A stretch of DNA of 64,000 nt, taken from the NCBI RefSeq assembly GCF_001629735.1, contig NZ_CP015224.1:1736001-1800000 (forward strand). Reading direction: 5' to 3'. The stretch comes from Lysinibacillus sphaericus (GTDB lineage Bacteria; Bacillota; Bacilli; Bacillales_A; Planococcaceae). A program made the position numbers and the translations under genes. Below the pieces are notes generated by a model. That model saw only the letters and a program-made list of their open reading frames with translations, searched no databases and was not told where the DNA came from. This document shows, in pieces, positions 18,957 to 27,421 of the stretch (positions are counted from its first letter, which is position 1; each line of letters starts with the position of its first letter).

Positions 18957-19421
18957 TTATTCCTCCCTTTTAATGAGTACGCGCATTTTTTTGCGACCTC
19001 GCGCTAAATGACTTTTCACCGTATTCACGTTTAATTGCAAAATGTTTGCAGCTTGCTCATTTGTACAGTCATGTACATCACATAACAAAATAATTTGCTT
19101 TTCGATTGGTTTAATTTGTTCAAGTAGGTTGATTAATTTTAAATAAGCATCTTGTTCAACGATGATTTGCTCTGGTGTATTGAAATGCATTTGATCAATT
19201 TTGTCGGAAGTTACATACCGCTTCTCTTTTCGTGTACTGTCGATATATGTATAGTAAGCTACTTTAAAAAGCCAAGGTTTGATGTCTTGAATGTCTTGAC
19301 CAAGAAGGGTAATATGCGCTTTTGTAAATGTGTCCTGAAGCAAATCCTCCGCTGCACTATGATTTTTCGTAAGTGAATATAAATAGCGATATATATCAAT
19401 ATATATGGTTTCAAGTTCCAT
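18957..19421 (-). CDS. ECF-type RNA polymerase sigma factor (154 aa)
   Basis: Region 2 (about residues 5-70) contains AAEDLLQDTFTKAHITL and IKPWLFKVAYYTYIDSTRKEK. Region 4 (about 95-150) contains PIEKQIILLCDVHDCTNEQA and the recognition helix LNVNTVKSHLARGRKKMR. It heads a three-gene operon with its membrane anti-sigma. An ECF-type promoter lies just upstream, so it is probably autoregulated. It is closest in layout to B. subtilis SigM/YhdL. Confidence 0.9.
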   Translation of the reverse strand: MELETIYIDIYRYLYSLTKNHSAAEDLLQDTFTKAHITLLGQDIQDIKPWLFKVAYYTYIDSTRKEKRYVTSDKIDQMHFNTPEQIIVEQDAYLKLINLLEQIKPIEKQIILLCDVHDCTNEQAANILQLNVNTVKSHLARGRKKMRVLIKREE

Positions 19422-19444
19422 CTCTTCCCACCTTTCAACCTATC

Positions 19445-19471
19445 CTCGTATAAAGGTCACAAAAGGTTGCA
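19445..19471 (-). promoter_or_regulatory. ECF-type promoter, probably autoregulatory
   Basis: On the minus strand TGCAACC (the -35 AAC motif) and TACGAG (the -10 CGA motif) are separated so that 16 nt lie between AACC and CGAG, the standard ECF spacing. It sits about 25-50 nt before the sigma gene start. Confidence 0.55.
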
Positions 19472-19525
19472 AATAATTTAAAATTATTTTAAATGTTTAC
19501 TTCAAAAAAGTGGTAATACAATAAA

Positions 19526-19570
19526 AAACGGCAAAAATCCAAACATAATAAATGGATTTTGCCGTTTTAT
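19526..19570. terminator. Bidirectional terminator
   Basis: AAACGGCAAAAATCCA pairs with TGGATTTTGCCGTTT (11-nt loop), flanked by A and T runs. Confidence 0.7.
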
Positions 19571-19742
19571 CTATTTTAGTTATCAGTCCGTTTACTTAAA
19601 AACACCATTAATCCATGTTCCTGATAGTCCAATTCTCTGTATAGTAAAACTGTACCTCATACACTTCTTCAGCATTCATAAAAGACATAATTCATGCTGA
19701 CCTATTTAAATGTGCAAGAAAATGCTACGTTATTCAAAAATA

Positions 19743-20588
19743 TTAATTAAGATATTTACCTTGTTTTGGGAGAGCAATTTGTTCAAAATGATCTACAAGT
19801 TTTTTTAGTTCCCTTGCCAATTCTTTACCTTCCATTGGTAATCCATGACCTGTAATCGCCACAGAAGGTTTTAAAGCTTCTAATTTTTCAACAGATTTTC
19901 GAGCGGCTTGCCAATTCGTTGTTAGATATCTAGGGGGACCACTAATTTCCTTTGTCTGTGTAATAACTTTATAAAGAGATTCTTGTTTGACAGTCACAAA
20001 TGCATCTCCAACAATAAGTACTTTATCCTTTTCACGATATAATGATATATGACCTGACGTATGCCCTGGGGTGTGAATCCATTGAAAATCTGACATAAAT
20101 GGGACACTACCATCTGATGGGATTGCTTGAATGTTTTCCCCTAAATTAATGGCTTCGTTTGGAAAAATAGGAGACATTTTTGCCACCAATCCGCTACTTA
20201 CAGCAGGGTCAGCTACTGGATAGTCCTGTGTTCCAGTTAAATAGGGTATTTCCAAAGCATGAGCGTAGACAGGGATATTCCATCGTTTTATTAGTTCGAT
20301 AATCCCTCCCACATGATCAAAATGACCATGTGTCAGAATAATCGCTTTAGGCTGAGCATTGGAGCCAAAGCGTTCCTCAACTACCGATATTATCTCCTCT
20401 GCACTTTTGGGCATTCCTGCATCAATGAGTACAAATTCTTTTGTATTTGGGTCACCATAAAGCACAATATTTACGATTTGAATAGTATATTGATATAAAT
20501 CAGGCACTACTTCTATACCAACACCACTCCCAATAGAAGTTGCCGGAATAAATTTATAGTCTTCACCATACATTAAATCTTTGTCCAT
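19743..20588 (-). CDS. MBL-fold metallo-hydrolase (281 aa)
   Basis: The zinc-binding motif T-HGHFDHVGG has His87, His89, Asp91 and His92. Later ligands are in IHTPGHTSGH, VGDAF and ITGHG. This is the glyoxalase-II/lactonase-like branch of the metallo-beta-lactamase fold. Substrate unknown; quorum-signal lactonase, thiolester hydrolase or general hydrolase are all possible. A 40-bp perfect palindrome lies just ahead of the ribosome site (AAGAGGAG). Confidence 0.88.
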   Translation of the reverse strand: MDKDLMYGEDYKFIPATSIGSGVGIEVVPDLYQYTIQIVNIVLYGDPNTKEFVLIDAGMPKSAEEIISVVEERFGSNAQPKAIILTHGHFDHVGGIIELIKRWNIPVYAHALEIPYLTGTQDYPVADPAVSSGLVAKMSPIFPNEAINLGENIQAIPSDGSVPFMSDFQWIHTPGHTSGHISLYREKDKVLIVGDAFVTVKQESLYKVITQTKEISGPPRYLTTNWQAARKSVEKLEALKPSVAITGHGLPMEGKELARELKKLVDHFEQIALPKQGKYLN

Positions 20589-20606
20589 ATTAACTCCTCT
20601 TTCTTT

Positions 20607-20646
20607 AGAGATAATGCCACAAACCTAGGTTTGTGGCATTATCTCT
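20607..20646. promoter_or_regulatory. 40-bp perfect palindrome before the MBL hydrolase gene
   Basis: Twenty bases (AGAGATAATGCCACAAACCT) are followed immediately by their exact reverse complement, centred on CCTAGG. It is 18 nt upstream of the start codon, so the transcript would carry a 20-bp hairpin directly before its ribosome site if transcription starts upstream. It could be an operator, an attenuator or a terminator of upstream transcription. Confidence 0.6.
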
Positions 20647-21063
20647 TATTTCTTTTGCTCTTTTTCTTTTTTATTTCGAGTTTTTTAGGATTCAATTCCT
20701 ATCCAATTTCTCCTTGCTCTAATTCATTCTTTTCCTTTTCTTTTGTCAATTTATTCACTTCAATAAGTTTTAACTTATCCTTCTAGTGATGTTCTATACT
20801 TTTAACTTTATTTTTCCCGATAAAAATATAACGTATAATTTGACAATAAACAGCCAATATAAAACCTGCGTAGTGTCTCACTACTTAAAGAGCTGCAGTG
20901 ATTCGATCGCTGTGGCTTCTTTCTGTGCTAGCCGTTAATACAATAAATGTTCTAACAACTATTAATACCTCAAATAATTTTTTTAAAAGGGTATTTCATT
21001 TCTTTTTTCACTCATACTACCTTTGGTTAAATAAAGGTGAAAACCAGAAAAGGAAGTGAAAGT
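20647..21063. other. Intergenic region between divergent genes
   Basis: About 400 AT-rich bases with no supportable frame. It contains the promoter region of the DUF3231 gene. Confidence 0.4.
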
Positions 21064-21573
21064 ATGGGTATTCTTGGTGGAAATCCAAAAGATGAACCAT
21101 TGCATTACGGTGAAGTTTTTAGTGTTTGGTCAAATTTAATTGCTGATTATGGTATGATTTCAGGCTATCAAACGTTTTATAATCACGCTGGGGATGAAGA
21201 TCTTAAAAAAATTATTGAAGATATCATCGAAACATGTAGGGATGAAGTAAAGCAATTAGAAAAAATTCTAAAAACGAATGGTGTTGCTTTACCACCTGCT
21301 TCACCTGAACGACCTGTAGCAAGAATGGAAGATATCCCTGCTGGTGCTAAATTTAATGATCCAGAAATTAGTGCTGCACTGTCAGTAGACCTAGCTGCTG
21401 GATTAGTTGCATGTAGTCAGGCAATGGGCACTTCCACTCGAGAGGATATTGCTTTAATGTATGGCCAGTTCCATACTGCAAAAGCTCTTATCGGTGCTAA
21501 ACTACTGCGTCTTAACAAAAATAAAGGTTGGCTTGTACCACCACCATTACATGTGAATTATCCTGAAAAATAA
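21064..21573 (+). CDS. DUF3231 ferritin-like protein (169 aa)
   Basis: ATG 21064 follows AAAGGAAGTG. The protein (MGILGGNPKDEPLHYGEVFS...) is a helical bundle; its LHYGE...Y at the start and ...LMYGQFHTAKALIGAKLLRL at the end fit DUF3231, a family of ferritin-like four-helix proteins in spore formers. Single DUF3231 domain. Function unknown; stress or spore roles are usually suspected. Confidence 0.8.
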   Translation: MGILGGNPKDEPLHYGEVFSVWSNLIADYGMISGYQTFYNHAGDEDLKKIIEDIIETCRDEVKQLEKILKTNGVALPPASPERPVARMEDIPAGAKFNDPEISAALSVDLAAGLVACSQAMGTSTREDIALMYGQFHTAKALIGAKLLRLNKNKGWLVPPPLHVNYPEK

Positions 21574-21597
21574 ACCTTATTTCCCCCAATCGAGGCA

Positions 21598-22060
21598 TGT
21601 AAATTATTTACAAAGAAGAATTAATGAACCTCATTAAACCTGATAAACCGGATCAACAAGCAGCACGTGTATTGCAAGAAATATTAGATGGTCGTTAAGG
21701 TAAAATGAGAATCATGATGCAATTCACAGCTCTAATTTCAGGGGCAAAGAAACACAATATGGTGATTTACTTCGTGGCGTTTTCCATGTAGAACAAAGGT
21801 ATGGACCAAGCTCCTTCAGAGAAGCGGTTAGACATGTATACCCATACCATGATATTGGGTGCACAATCATCTTTAGCTGTCGATGCTCTCTTGGGTGTAT
21901 GCCAATATCCTAAGTGTAGAAAGTTTGTTGAAATGGGCTATCCTAATGCTCCATTTAACTTTGTGTTAGACTCAACACTGCAGGATTCCCAGTACCAGTT
22001 ATGCCAAATGCACATAGTTCTGGCCTTAAAGATACGCATCATTAATTTATACACAATCTA
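21598..22060 (+). pseudogene. Manganese-catalase-like remnant, several frameshifts
   Basis: Coding-like pieces in successive frames read NLIKPDKPDQQAARVLQEIL, then GKETQYGDLLRGVFHVEQ, then THTMILGAQSSLAVDAL. Their order and the IKPDKPD...ARVLQEIL...RGVF motifs recall the start and middle of non-haem manganese catalases. No frame is intact, so this is a dead gene. Confidence 0.5.
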
Positions 22061-22237
22061 AGCTGTAGCGTGCGACGACGTTACAGCTGTTTCTTTATGT
22101 ATAAGTAACCATAAATGACACACACTATAATGAAGTGTATCGCACGCACTGATTATGGCTGTGGCGCTAGTTGACCGTCACAGCCTCCTTATAAGTGATG
22201 AGTTACACCATTATAACTTACATAAGAGGTGTTTCAG

Positions 22238-22441
22238 TTGACCACATTAGGAAAATTACTGTATTTTGCTTTCCTTGTAACCCTGTTTTTAATTACAATG
22301 ATTTGGGATTATTTCAAAAACGATAATTGGGCATTGTTCGAAAATTTATTCTTTTCCTTTTGGGTAGCAAGTTTTATATTCATGGCATTGCTACTTAGAA
22401 GTAAAAAAGTAGAAACGGAAAAAGCTAAAAATAGAAGCTGA
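22238..22441 (+). CDS. Small membrane protein (67 aa)
   Basis: AAGAGGTG precedes a TTG at 22238; the GTG at 22229 overlaps the ribosome site itself. Two hydrophobic helices (LLYFAFLVTLFLITMIW and FFSFWVASFIFMALLL) and a charged tail. Function unknown. Confidence 0.6.
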   Translation: MTTLGKLLYFAFLVTLFLITMIWDYFKNDNWALFENLFFSFWVASFIFMALLLRSKKVETEKAKNRS

Positions 22442-22751
22442 TTGAATAAACTTGTAGCTTCAGGCGTTGGAAGCTAGCTTCAGTATGAAGTTGAAATTGT
22501 TCCTAATTAAAATGGCGGAATATATAGCGTTTATGGACGCATAGCTTCAGGAACTATCATTACTGCCGAACGGTTTGTAAATTCGGAATTAACACAGATT
22601 TTCTAAATGTTAGTTCATGCCGAAAAGCCTTATACTTCCGTATAGGGCTTTCCATTATTAGCTTTGTACCAGCTAGCTTCAGCATATTCTACTTGCTCCA
22701 TGTATCCTCATGGGTAAAAAAGGTAATCCATAGTACCTTATACGATTATAT
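22442..22751. other. Intergenic stretch with a hairpin
   Basis: A stem of 14 bp (around AAAGCCTTATAC/GTATAGGGCTTT, 22622-22651) is visible, without a good T-run. A short minus-strand coding-like piece (MEQVEYAEASWYKANNGKPY...) overlaps it. No supportable gene. Confidence 0.35.
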
Positions 22752-23120
22752 CTAAATATTTATTAAAAAGAATAAGTGGATTGTCGCAAGAAATCCCATG
22801 GGATAAATGATAGCTCTTGAAAACGTATTTTTAAATTCGTTTCGAGGATGTCTTTCAAATAATAAGTGTAGGATTGTATGTATGATAAAGAATATATCAA
22901 GAACCCAAAAAGTTATTGTTTGATATGGACTGAATAGTAGGGAAAGAATAATGACATAAAGAAAAAGATGTATAACTATGAATACTTGATAAGCCTTTGA
23001 ATCTTTCATATCTTTTAATACAATAAATAATCGCCACTCTGAGCGCCTTATCGCATCCATTTCATGCAAAAGAAATATAGAAAGGTTTAATAAAAAAAGG
23101 ATTAGCAATAAATCAGGCAT
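22752..23120 (-). CDS. Hypothetical membrane protein (122 aa)
   Basis: Four hydrophobic segments. The N-terminal LLHEMDAIRRSEWRLF motif resembles the small DUF6713-type membrane family as I recall it. AGGAGG lies 7 nt before the ATG. Function unknown. Confidence 0.65.
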   Translation of the reverse strand: MPDLLLILFLLNLSIFLLHEMDAIRRSEWRLFIVLKDMKDSKAYQVFIVIHLFLYVIILSLLFSPYQTITFWVLDIFFIIHTILHLLFERHPRNEFKNTFSRAIIYPMGFLATIHLFFLINI

Positions 23121-23298
23121 ATAAAACCTCCTCCATCTTTATATACCCTATATTACTACAAAATTATTTTTCAAATTCCGAGTAAATCCTCCGAAATATG
23201 TCGATATCAAGTCGCGAATAATGTTGGAATATAAGCTTGCATGCCACATTCTCCTTTTTATGATACAATTTACATATATTACATAAAGAGGTGATAGC

Positions 23299-23499
23299 GT
23301 GGAAGATAAAAAGGTGGTTTGCAAGTCCTGTGGTCATGATTCTTTTACGATTGGACAAGTTGGTGGCGATTTTAATCAAGGAAATATTAGACCTATTGAT
23401 TCTGTCTTTTCAGTTGGGTCCCCGTTTATTGTTACCTTTTGTAAAGACTGCGGAGAAGTAGCCTCTATTAAAGTGGAAAAACCACAATATTTTAAATAA
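23299..23499 (+). CDS. Zinc-ribbon protein (66 aa)
   Basis: GTG start after AGAGGTGA. Two knuckles, CKSCG at residues 8-11 and CKDCG at about 48-51, make a four-Cys zinc ribbon. Between them is a short GG-rich loop. Such proteins are common, small and uncharacterised. A hairpin follows. Confidence 0.75.
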   Translation: MEDKKVVCKSCGHDSFTIGQVGGDFNQGNIRPIDSVFSVGSPFIVTFCKDCGEVASIKVEKPQYFK

Positions 23500-23513
23500 C
23501 CTCTAGTTAAATG

Positions 23514-23540
23514 GGTCACTCCCTCCGTTTCAGTGACCCC
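23514..23540 (+). terminator. Hairpin after the zinc-ribbon gene
   Basis: GGGTCACT pairs with AGTGACCC; the T tract after it is interrupted. Confidence 0.5.
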
Positions 23541-23740
23541 TAAGCGTTTTATAGTTTTCTTCTATGAAATAAGCCACCTATCACGTGGTCTACTTAGATT
23601 CTGCTTTTGCTATTGATCGATTCCATCTAGTCACTTGATAGCCCTTTTAAGTAGCACACTGGCTAATGTTGCCCCTTGATCCTAAGCCACTTATTGTTAC
23701 ATTGTTCATCTTCTGTTCCCCATTTTTCAGTATGGTTACT

Positions 23741-24829
23741 TTAGTGTTCCACGCAAAATTCGGTTGTAGCGAGCTCTTTTCCATTTATAATTACGGCTAG
23801 CTTATGTTGGCCTGGGTAATGCTTGCGGGTTGTCAAGTCTTTAAAATGGTGACGCCGTGTATATTGGTGACCCTCTTTTTCGAAGATACGTTCCGTTATT
23901 TTAAATAGTTTTCTTGAAGTCGCTCCATTCGCTTTGACAAAATCTATCCCATATTCGATTCGGAGCTTCTGTGGTGTAGTAGAATTTGTCTGAACAGTAA
24001 ATGCAAAATCAAGGGTTTGTCCAATCGACAACCTTTCTTTTCCTAGCGTTAACTCATGGACGGTTACGTCTGGAAAGCTGTCAAAGCCGAACAAGAAAAG
24101 TACCTCAGCATCTCCTTTTCGCAATAAACCACGACATCCATGCTTAATAATCCAATCGGTGATTGAACTTTCTCCGTGCCACTCACGCGCAAGCCGTTTC
24201 ACTAGTTCGGGATGATCCTTGGAAATTTCATTCAAATTATTAGCGACACTTTTCTGTACATAGACAGATGGATCCTGTTTGAGCAGGTTCAATATCGGTA
24301 AGATTGGTGACGGATCCAATTTGTAAACTTCCAATGCAGATGCCCAAGGTAGCCTAGGGCGACACCCCTCACTAGCTAATCGCCTGATATGAGGATTTGG
24401 ATGACTCGCCCACTCTAACATTTGATCTATCATCTTTTGTGGGTCTTTTACAATAAAAGGCCGAACAGCAAACTCTGAGCTAGAAAATTCCGTAAACACC
24501 TCTAATCCATGAATGGAGGCTTGCCAATCATCTAGTCCATTTACTTCGACAAAATCAGGCAAAAATAAATATTCCACTCCCTTACATTTAGGTGCCATTT
24601 GTATCAATATAGATAATGCCTCACGATAGGATGTCGGTAAAGTTGTCCGTAAAGAAGTACTAATATGCCTAATACGTTGTTTGAATTTTTTCGTTTCCCA
24701 TTCGTCGTCATAAATTAAATTCATGAACTTATGTGAATCAAAGGCAGGGTATTCACCCTGTAATATATTTATGAATTGATGAAAGAAATCGGTTGTATAT
24801 TTACCCTCAAATGTGTCAGCCATGTCCAT
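23741..24829 (-). CDS. AlkC-type DNA alkylation repair glycosylase with Ig-like domain (362 aa)
   Basis: HEAT-like helical repeats span about residues 1-235 (HPNPHIRRLASEGCRPRLPW, LKQDPSVYVQKSVANNLNEI, DWIIKHGCRGLLRKGD). A beta-rich Ig-like domain follows (about 245-362, with VHELTLGKERLSIGQTLDFA and HKLAVIINGKELATTEF). This two-domain order defines the AlkC group, which removes cationic alkylpurines such as 3-methyladenine. It is the second gene of a pair with the small gene at 24836 (6-nt gap), both divergent from a WYL regulator. The start follows AAAGGGG. Confidence 0.85.
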   Translation of the reverse strand: MDMADTFEGKYTTDFFHQFINILQGEYPAFDSHKFMNLIYDDEWETKKFKQRIRHISTSLRTTLPTSYREALSILIQMAPKCKGVEYLFLPDFVEVNGLDDWQASIHGLEVFTEFSSSEFAVRPFIVKDPQKMIDQMLEWASHPNPHIRRLASEGCRPRLPWASALEVYKLDPSPILPILNLLKQDPSVYVQKSVANNLNEISKDHPELVKRLAREWHGESSITDWIIKHGCRGLLRKGDAEVLFLFGFDSFPDVTVHELTLGKERLSIGQTLDFAFTVQTNSTTPQKLRIEYGIDFVKANGATSRKLFKITERIFEKEGHQYTRRHHFKDLTTRKHYPGQHKLAVIINGKELATTEFCVEH

Positions 24830-24835
24830 TCCCCT

Positions 24836-25171
24836 TTAGTTATAGTTCAATTCGTTTAAATTAGCCGGAACTAGAAGTCTTTGTGTAATCTCCCGTGAAT
24901 CAATCATAGAGACAAAAATTTGAAATGCTGACATAGACTTCAGCTTCTCCATAGCACTTCGAGCACTATCCATATCACCCCAATATATGATGTCCGTCCA
25001 TTGATTTTCATTGAATGTATGTAGCAAAGTGCGGCCCTTAAATCCTGATATTTCAAGCTTTAGTAACTCCGTAAGTGCCGCAGCCGCCTGACAAAAACGA
25101 TGCTTGTCAATCCCCTCCTTCAGTTCAAATAAAACAACTTCCATTACATAGTTTTGTTTTTCTAGTTCCAT
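24836..25171 (-). CDS. Small dimeric alpha-beta-barrel-like protein (111 aa)
   Basis: The pattern YVMEVVLFELKEGIDKHRF ... WTDIIYWGDMDSARSAMEKL ... AFQIFVSMID fits the ferredoxin-like alpha/beta barrel of the antibiotic-biosynthesis-monooxygenase superfamily. It heads the operon with the AlkC gene. Its role is unknown; GGAGATAAAA precedes the ATG. Confidence 0.6.
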   Translation of the reverse strand: MELEKQNYVMEVVLFELKEGIDKHRFCQAAAALTELLKLEISGFKGRTLLHTFNENQWTDIIYWGDMDSARSAMEKLKSMSAFQIFVSMIDSREITQRLLVPANLNELNYN

Positions 25172-25274
25172 TTTTTATCTCCTTTCGGCTTTTGATGATG
25201 AGGTCCATGTGTATCCTGTCATGATGTCAAAGCTTTATAAACATTGACTTCGAGTTTTACTATACGGGATAATG

Positions 25275-25291
25275 GTGACAACTATTGTCAC
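25275..25291. promoter_or_regulatory. Candidate operator for the WYL regulator
   Basis: GTGACAA-CTA-TTGTCAC is a perfect 7-bp inverted repeat with a 3-nt centre, in the 154-bp space between the divergent regulator gene and the ABM/AlkC operon. Placement and symmetry suit a dimeric repressor or activator site. Confidence 0.5.
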
Positions 25292-25325
25292 TATTAATTT
25301 AGTTTTTTAGGAGGAGGAGCTTTCC

Positions 25326-26270
25326 ATGCACAAGGCTCAAAGACTTATTCAGCTCATGATGAAGGTCAATGAACGTAAAAAGTTTACTATTCAGGAGATG
25401 GCTGAAGAATGTGGTGTTTCACGCCGAACAATGATTCGTGATTTAATGGAACTGAGTGAACTAGGTGTCCCGCTTTATTCCGAAGCTGGGCCTAATGGTG
25501 GTTATCGTGTTTTGCGTGAAAAAGTGCTACCACCTATCAGCTTTACCGAACACGAGGCAATTGCTTTGTTCTTTGCTTGCCAATCATTACATAATTACAA
25601 AGCTCTCCCCTTCAAAAATGAAGTAAATACTGCATTAGATAAGTTTTTCTACTATTTATCAAGTGAGCTAAAGCAAAAGATTGAAAGTATGCAGCAACGT
25701 CTTCTTTTCTGGGTACCTCCTCATGAATTAGAGGTGCCCTTTTTAAAGGAATTATTGGATGCTGCACTTCAACAACAGGTCGTCACAATCTTGTATGAAT
25801 CCGCTACTACTAAAAATAGAACGATTCAACCTCTTGGAATCTATACGATGAACGGGTTATGGTACTGTCAGGCTTATTGTTTCCTAGCAGAGGATTACCG
25901 AGTATTTCGAATAGATCGGGTGAAAGATTTTTCTTTTGCTGAAGATCAAAGTTTGAAATTAGATATGACGAATGAGCACATCAAGTCGTGGATTATACCA
26001 GCGCACGAAGAAAATATGTTCAATCTTGAGGTAGATTTAACCTCAGAAGGAGTAAGACGTTGTCAATCAGAACTATGGTTATCCCAATGGATAGAGCTTC
26101 GTGAGAACGGACATGGGAAGATACTCGCAACAGTGAACTCTTCCTTTACACCGTGGTTAGTCCATTTTTTTCTAGGCTTAGGCATGGAGGCTAATGTAAA
26201 ACATCCTCCAATAGTACGAGAACAAATTAAAAGCAAATTACAGGAACTTATGAAGCAATACAATGAATGA
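25326..26270 (+). CDS. WYL-domain transcriptional regulator, YafY type (314 aa)
   Basis: An N-terminal HTH of the HTH_11 type (MHKAQRLIQLMMKVNERKKF, then EMAEECGVSRRTMIRDLMEL) is followed by a WYL domain (about 137-210: TILYESATTKNRTIQPLGIY, then GLWYCQAYCFLAEDYRVFRI) and a C-terminal extension. WYL proteins sense ligands or nucleic acid and often control DNA-damage functions. Here it is divergent from an alkylation-repair operon, which suggests it controls that operon. AGGAGGAG precedes the ATG. Confidence 0.88.
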   Translation: MHKAQRLIQLMMKVNERKKFTIQEMAEECGVSRRTMIRDLMELSELGVPLYSEAGPNGGYRVLREKVLPPISFTEHEAIALFFACQSLHNYKALPFKNEVNTALDKFFYYLSSELKQKIESMQQRLLFWVPPHELEVPFLKELLDAALQQQVVTILYESATTKNRTIQPLGIYTMNGLWYCQAYCFLAEDYRVFRIDRVKDFSFAEDQSLKLDMTNEHIKSWIIPAHEENMFNLEVDLTSEGVRRCQSELWLSQWIELRENGHGKILATVNSSFTPWLVHFFLGLGMEANVKHPPIVREQIKSKLQELMKQYNE

Positions 26271-26273
26271 AGA

Positions 26274-26306
26274 ATAAAAACCAGGTTCTCAGAGCACCTG
26301 GTTTAT
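26274..26306. terminator. CCAGG...CCTGG-type bidirectional terminator
   Basis: AAACCAGGTTCTC pairs with GAGCACCTGGTTT. It serves the WYL regulator and the minus-strand GNAT remnant. Confidence 0.65.
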
Positions 26307-26637
26307 CTTTGTTTGCCACAGCTTCAAATATTCATGTCCCCTCATTCCTATATGTTTATAAAATGCAATTGCATTGGTATTGAACTCCCAAACATTTGTT
26401 CTTAGCGATAAAAATATGACTGTTTTGATTGTCAGGCAAATCTTGAAAATAAGATTTAGGCATAACCGATTCAATACTTTTAAAAACAGCTAGCTCTTCC
26501 TTAACATGTTCCTCGTGCCCCTCACTCACAAGACTATTCACAGCATAATAATCCTTATTAGTAGCTGTATAAATAGAATCATCCCCCAAAATATCCCTTT
26601 TGATATATGGTAACCTAGGGCTCATTTCAAAAACCAA
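26289..26637 (-). pseudogene. GNAT acetyltransferase remnant with internal loss and frameshift
   Basis: The 5' frame (MVFEMSPRLPYIKRDILGDD ... QNSHIFIAKNKCLG) shows the first strands of a GNAT fold. The C-terminal helix (VWEFNTNAIAFYKHIGMRGH) follows in another frame. The central acetyl-CoA-binding segment is missing, so the gene cannot be functional. Confidence 0.7.
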
Positions 26638-26979
26638 TCATTTATCGAGATAACGGATGACGAGCTTTTCCACCTGTGTTTTCAATGCCTGATTAGCATA
26701 GCGGAGGACTACATCATTACCTGCCGTTGCAATTTGTACATCGCTAAAATATTCATCTACACGATGCCAGCCTACCACTCGTATATGTTGCTGGCTAAGC
26801 TGTCTTTTGAGATTAAAATAGTCTTGGCGCAAATCTTTTAATAATGCATCCATTAAGGGTACAAACACGATTTTCATTTTAAATTGTTCAGCAAATCGAT
26901 AATCATGCTGTACTGACTTTACAGCTAATTCCAATAATAAATACTGGTGTACTAGCTGGCGTTGTTCAGCTTTAATCAT
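26638..26979 (-). CDS. Hypothetical protein paired with YolD (113 aa)
   Basis: A helical protein ending in DEYFSDVQIATAGNDVVLRY-ANQALKTQVEKL. An equally long homologue (113 aa) is at 57035-57376, sharing VDEYFSDV...TAG.D.VLRYANQALKTQVE. In both places its ATG overlaps the yolD stop as ATGATTAA, so the two are translationally coupled. This is a conserved partner of YolD in SOS polymerase operons; its function is unknown. Confidence 0.75.
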   Translation of the reverse strand: MIKAEQRQLVHQYLLLELAVKSVQHDYRFAEQFKMKIVFVPLMDALLKDLRQDYFNLKRQLSQQHIRVVGWHRVDEYFSDVQIATAGNDVVLRYANQALKTQVEKLVIRYLDK

Positions 26980-27285
26980 AATAATCAGCTTCTAGTTGAG
27001 CTGATTGAATAAGATGGATAGGAACACGTTTTATTGTCAGTAGTGTTTCAAGTAACAGTTCGTTTGTCGATAGATTGATGGTATGAATGATTCCCGTCCA
27101 ATGCATTACTTTTCCATCGCTCCAAACATTTAATTGAACGTCTTGCTGCTGCTGATAGGCTGTATCAATGGTTTGCTGTAACTCTTCCAGTTCCCATTCT
27201 GTCAGCTCTCTCGGTTGCGTTGTATAGACTTCTTTACATTCCCTTAGTAGGTCCAAATGCTCTGGCATCATCATAGACGCCCATA
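26972..27285 (-). pseudogene. YolD-like gene with its 5' end cut off by a Tn554-like element
   Basis: The text from MMMPEHLDLLRECKEVYTTQ and RELTEWELEELQQTIDTAYQ matches the YolD-like protein at 57369-57722 (KWTVMMLPEHLDLI, RELTEWELEEIEHTI). The conserved lead-in DRGxMKW is lost; only the W and the following few codons remain in frame (IWASMMMPEH) before the sequence runs into the transposon end. A truncated start inside MMM is possible. The expected upstream uvrX-type polymerase gene is gone. Confidence 0.75.
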
Positions 27286-27421
27286 TATGTAAGATTAAAT
27301 AAGATTAAGTAACAGTATTTATTGATTTATTAATGGTTTATTTATTTTGTGTAACAATTTATTACTATTATATAATTTATACAATATCTATTAATAATTT
27401 TGAAGGGAGCATAATCATTTC

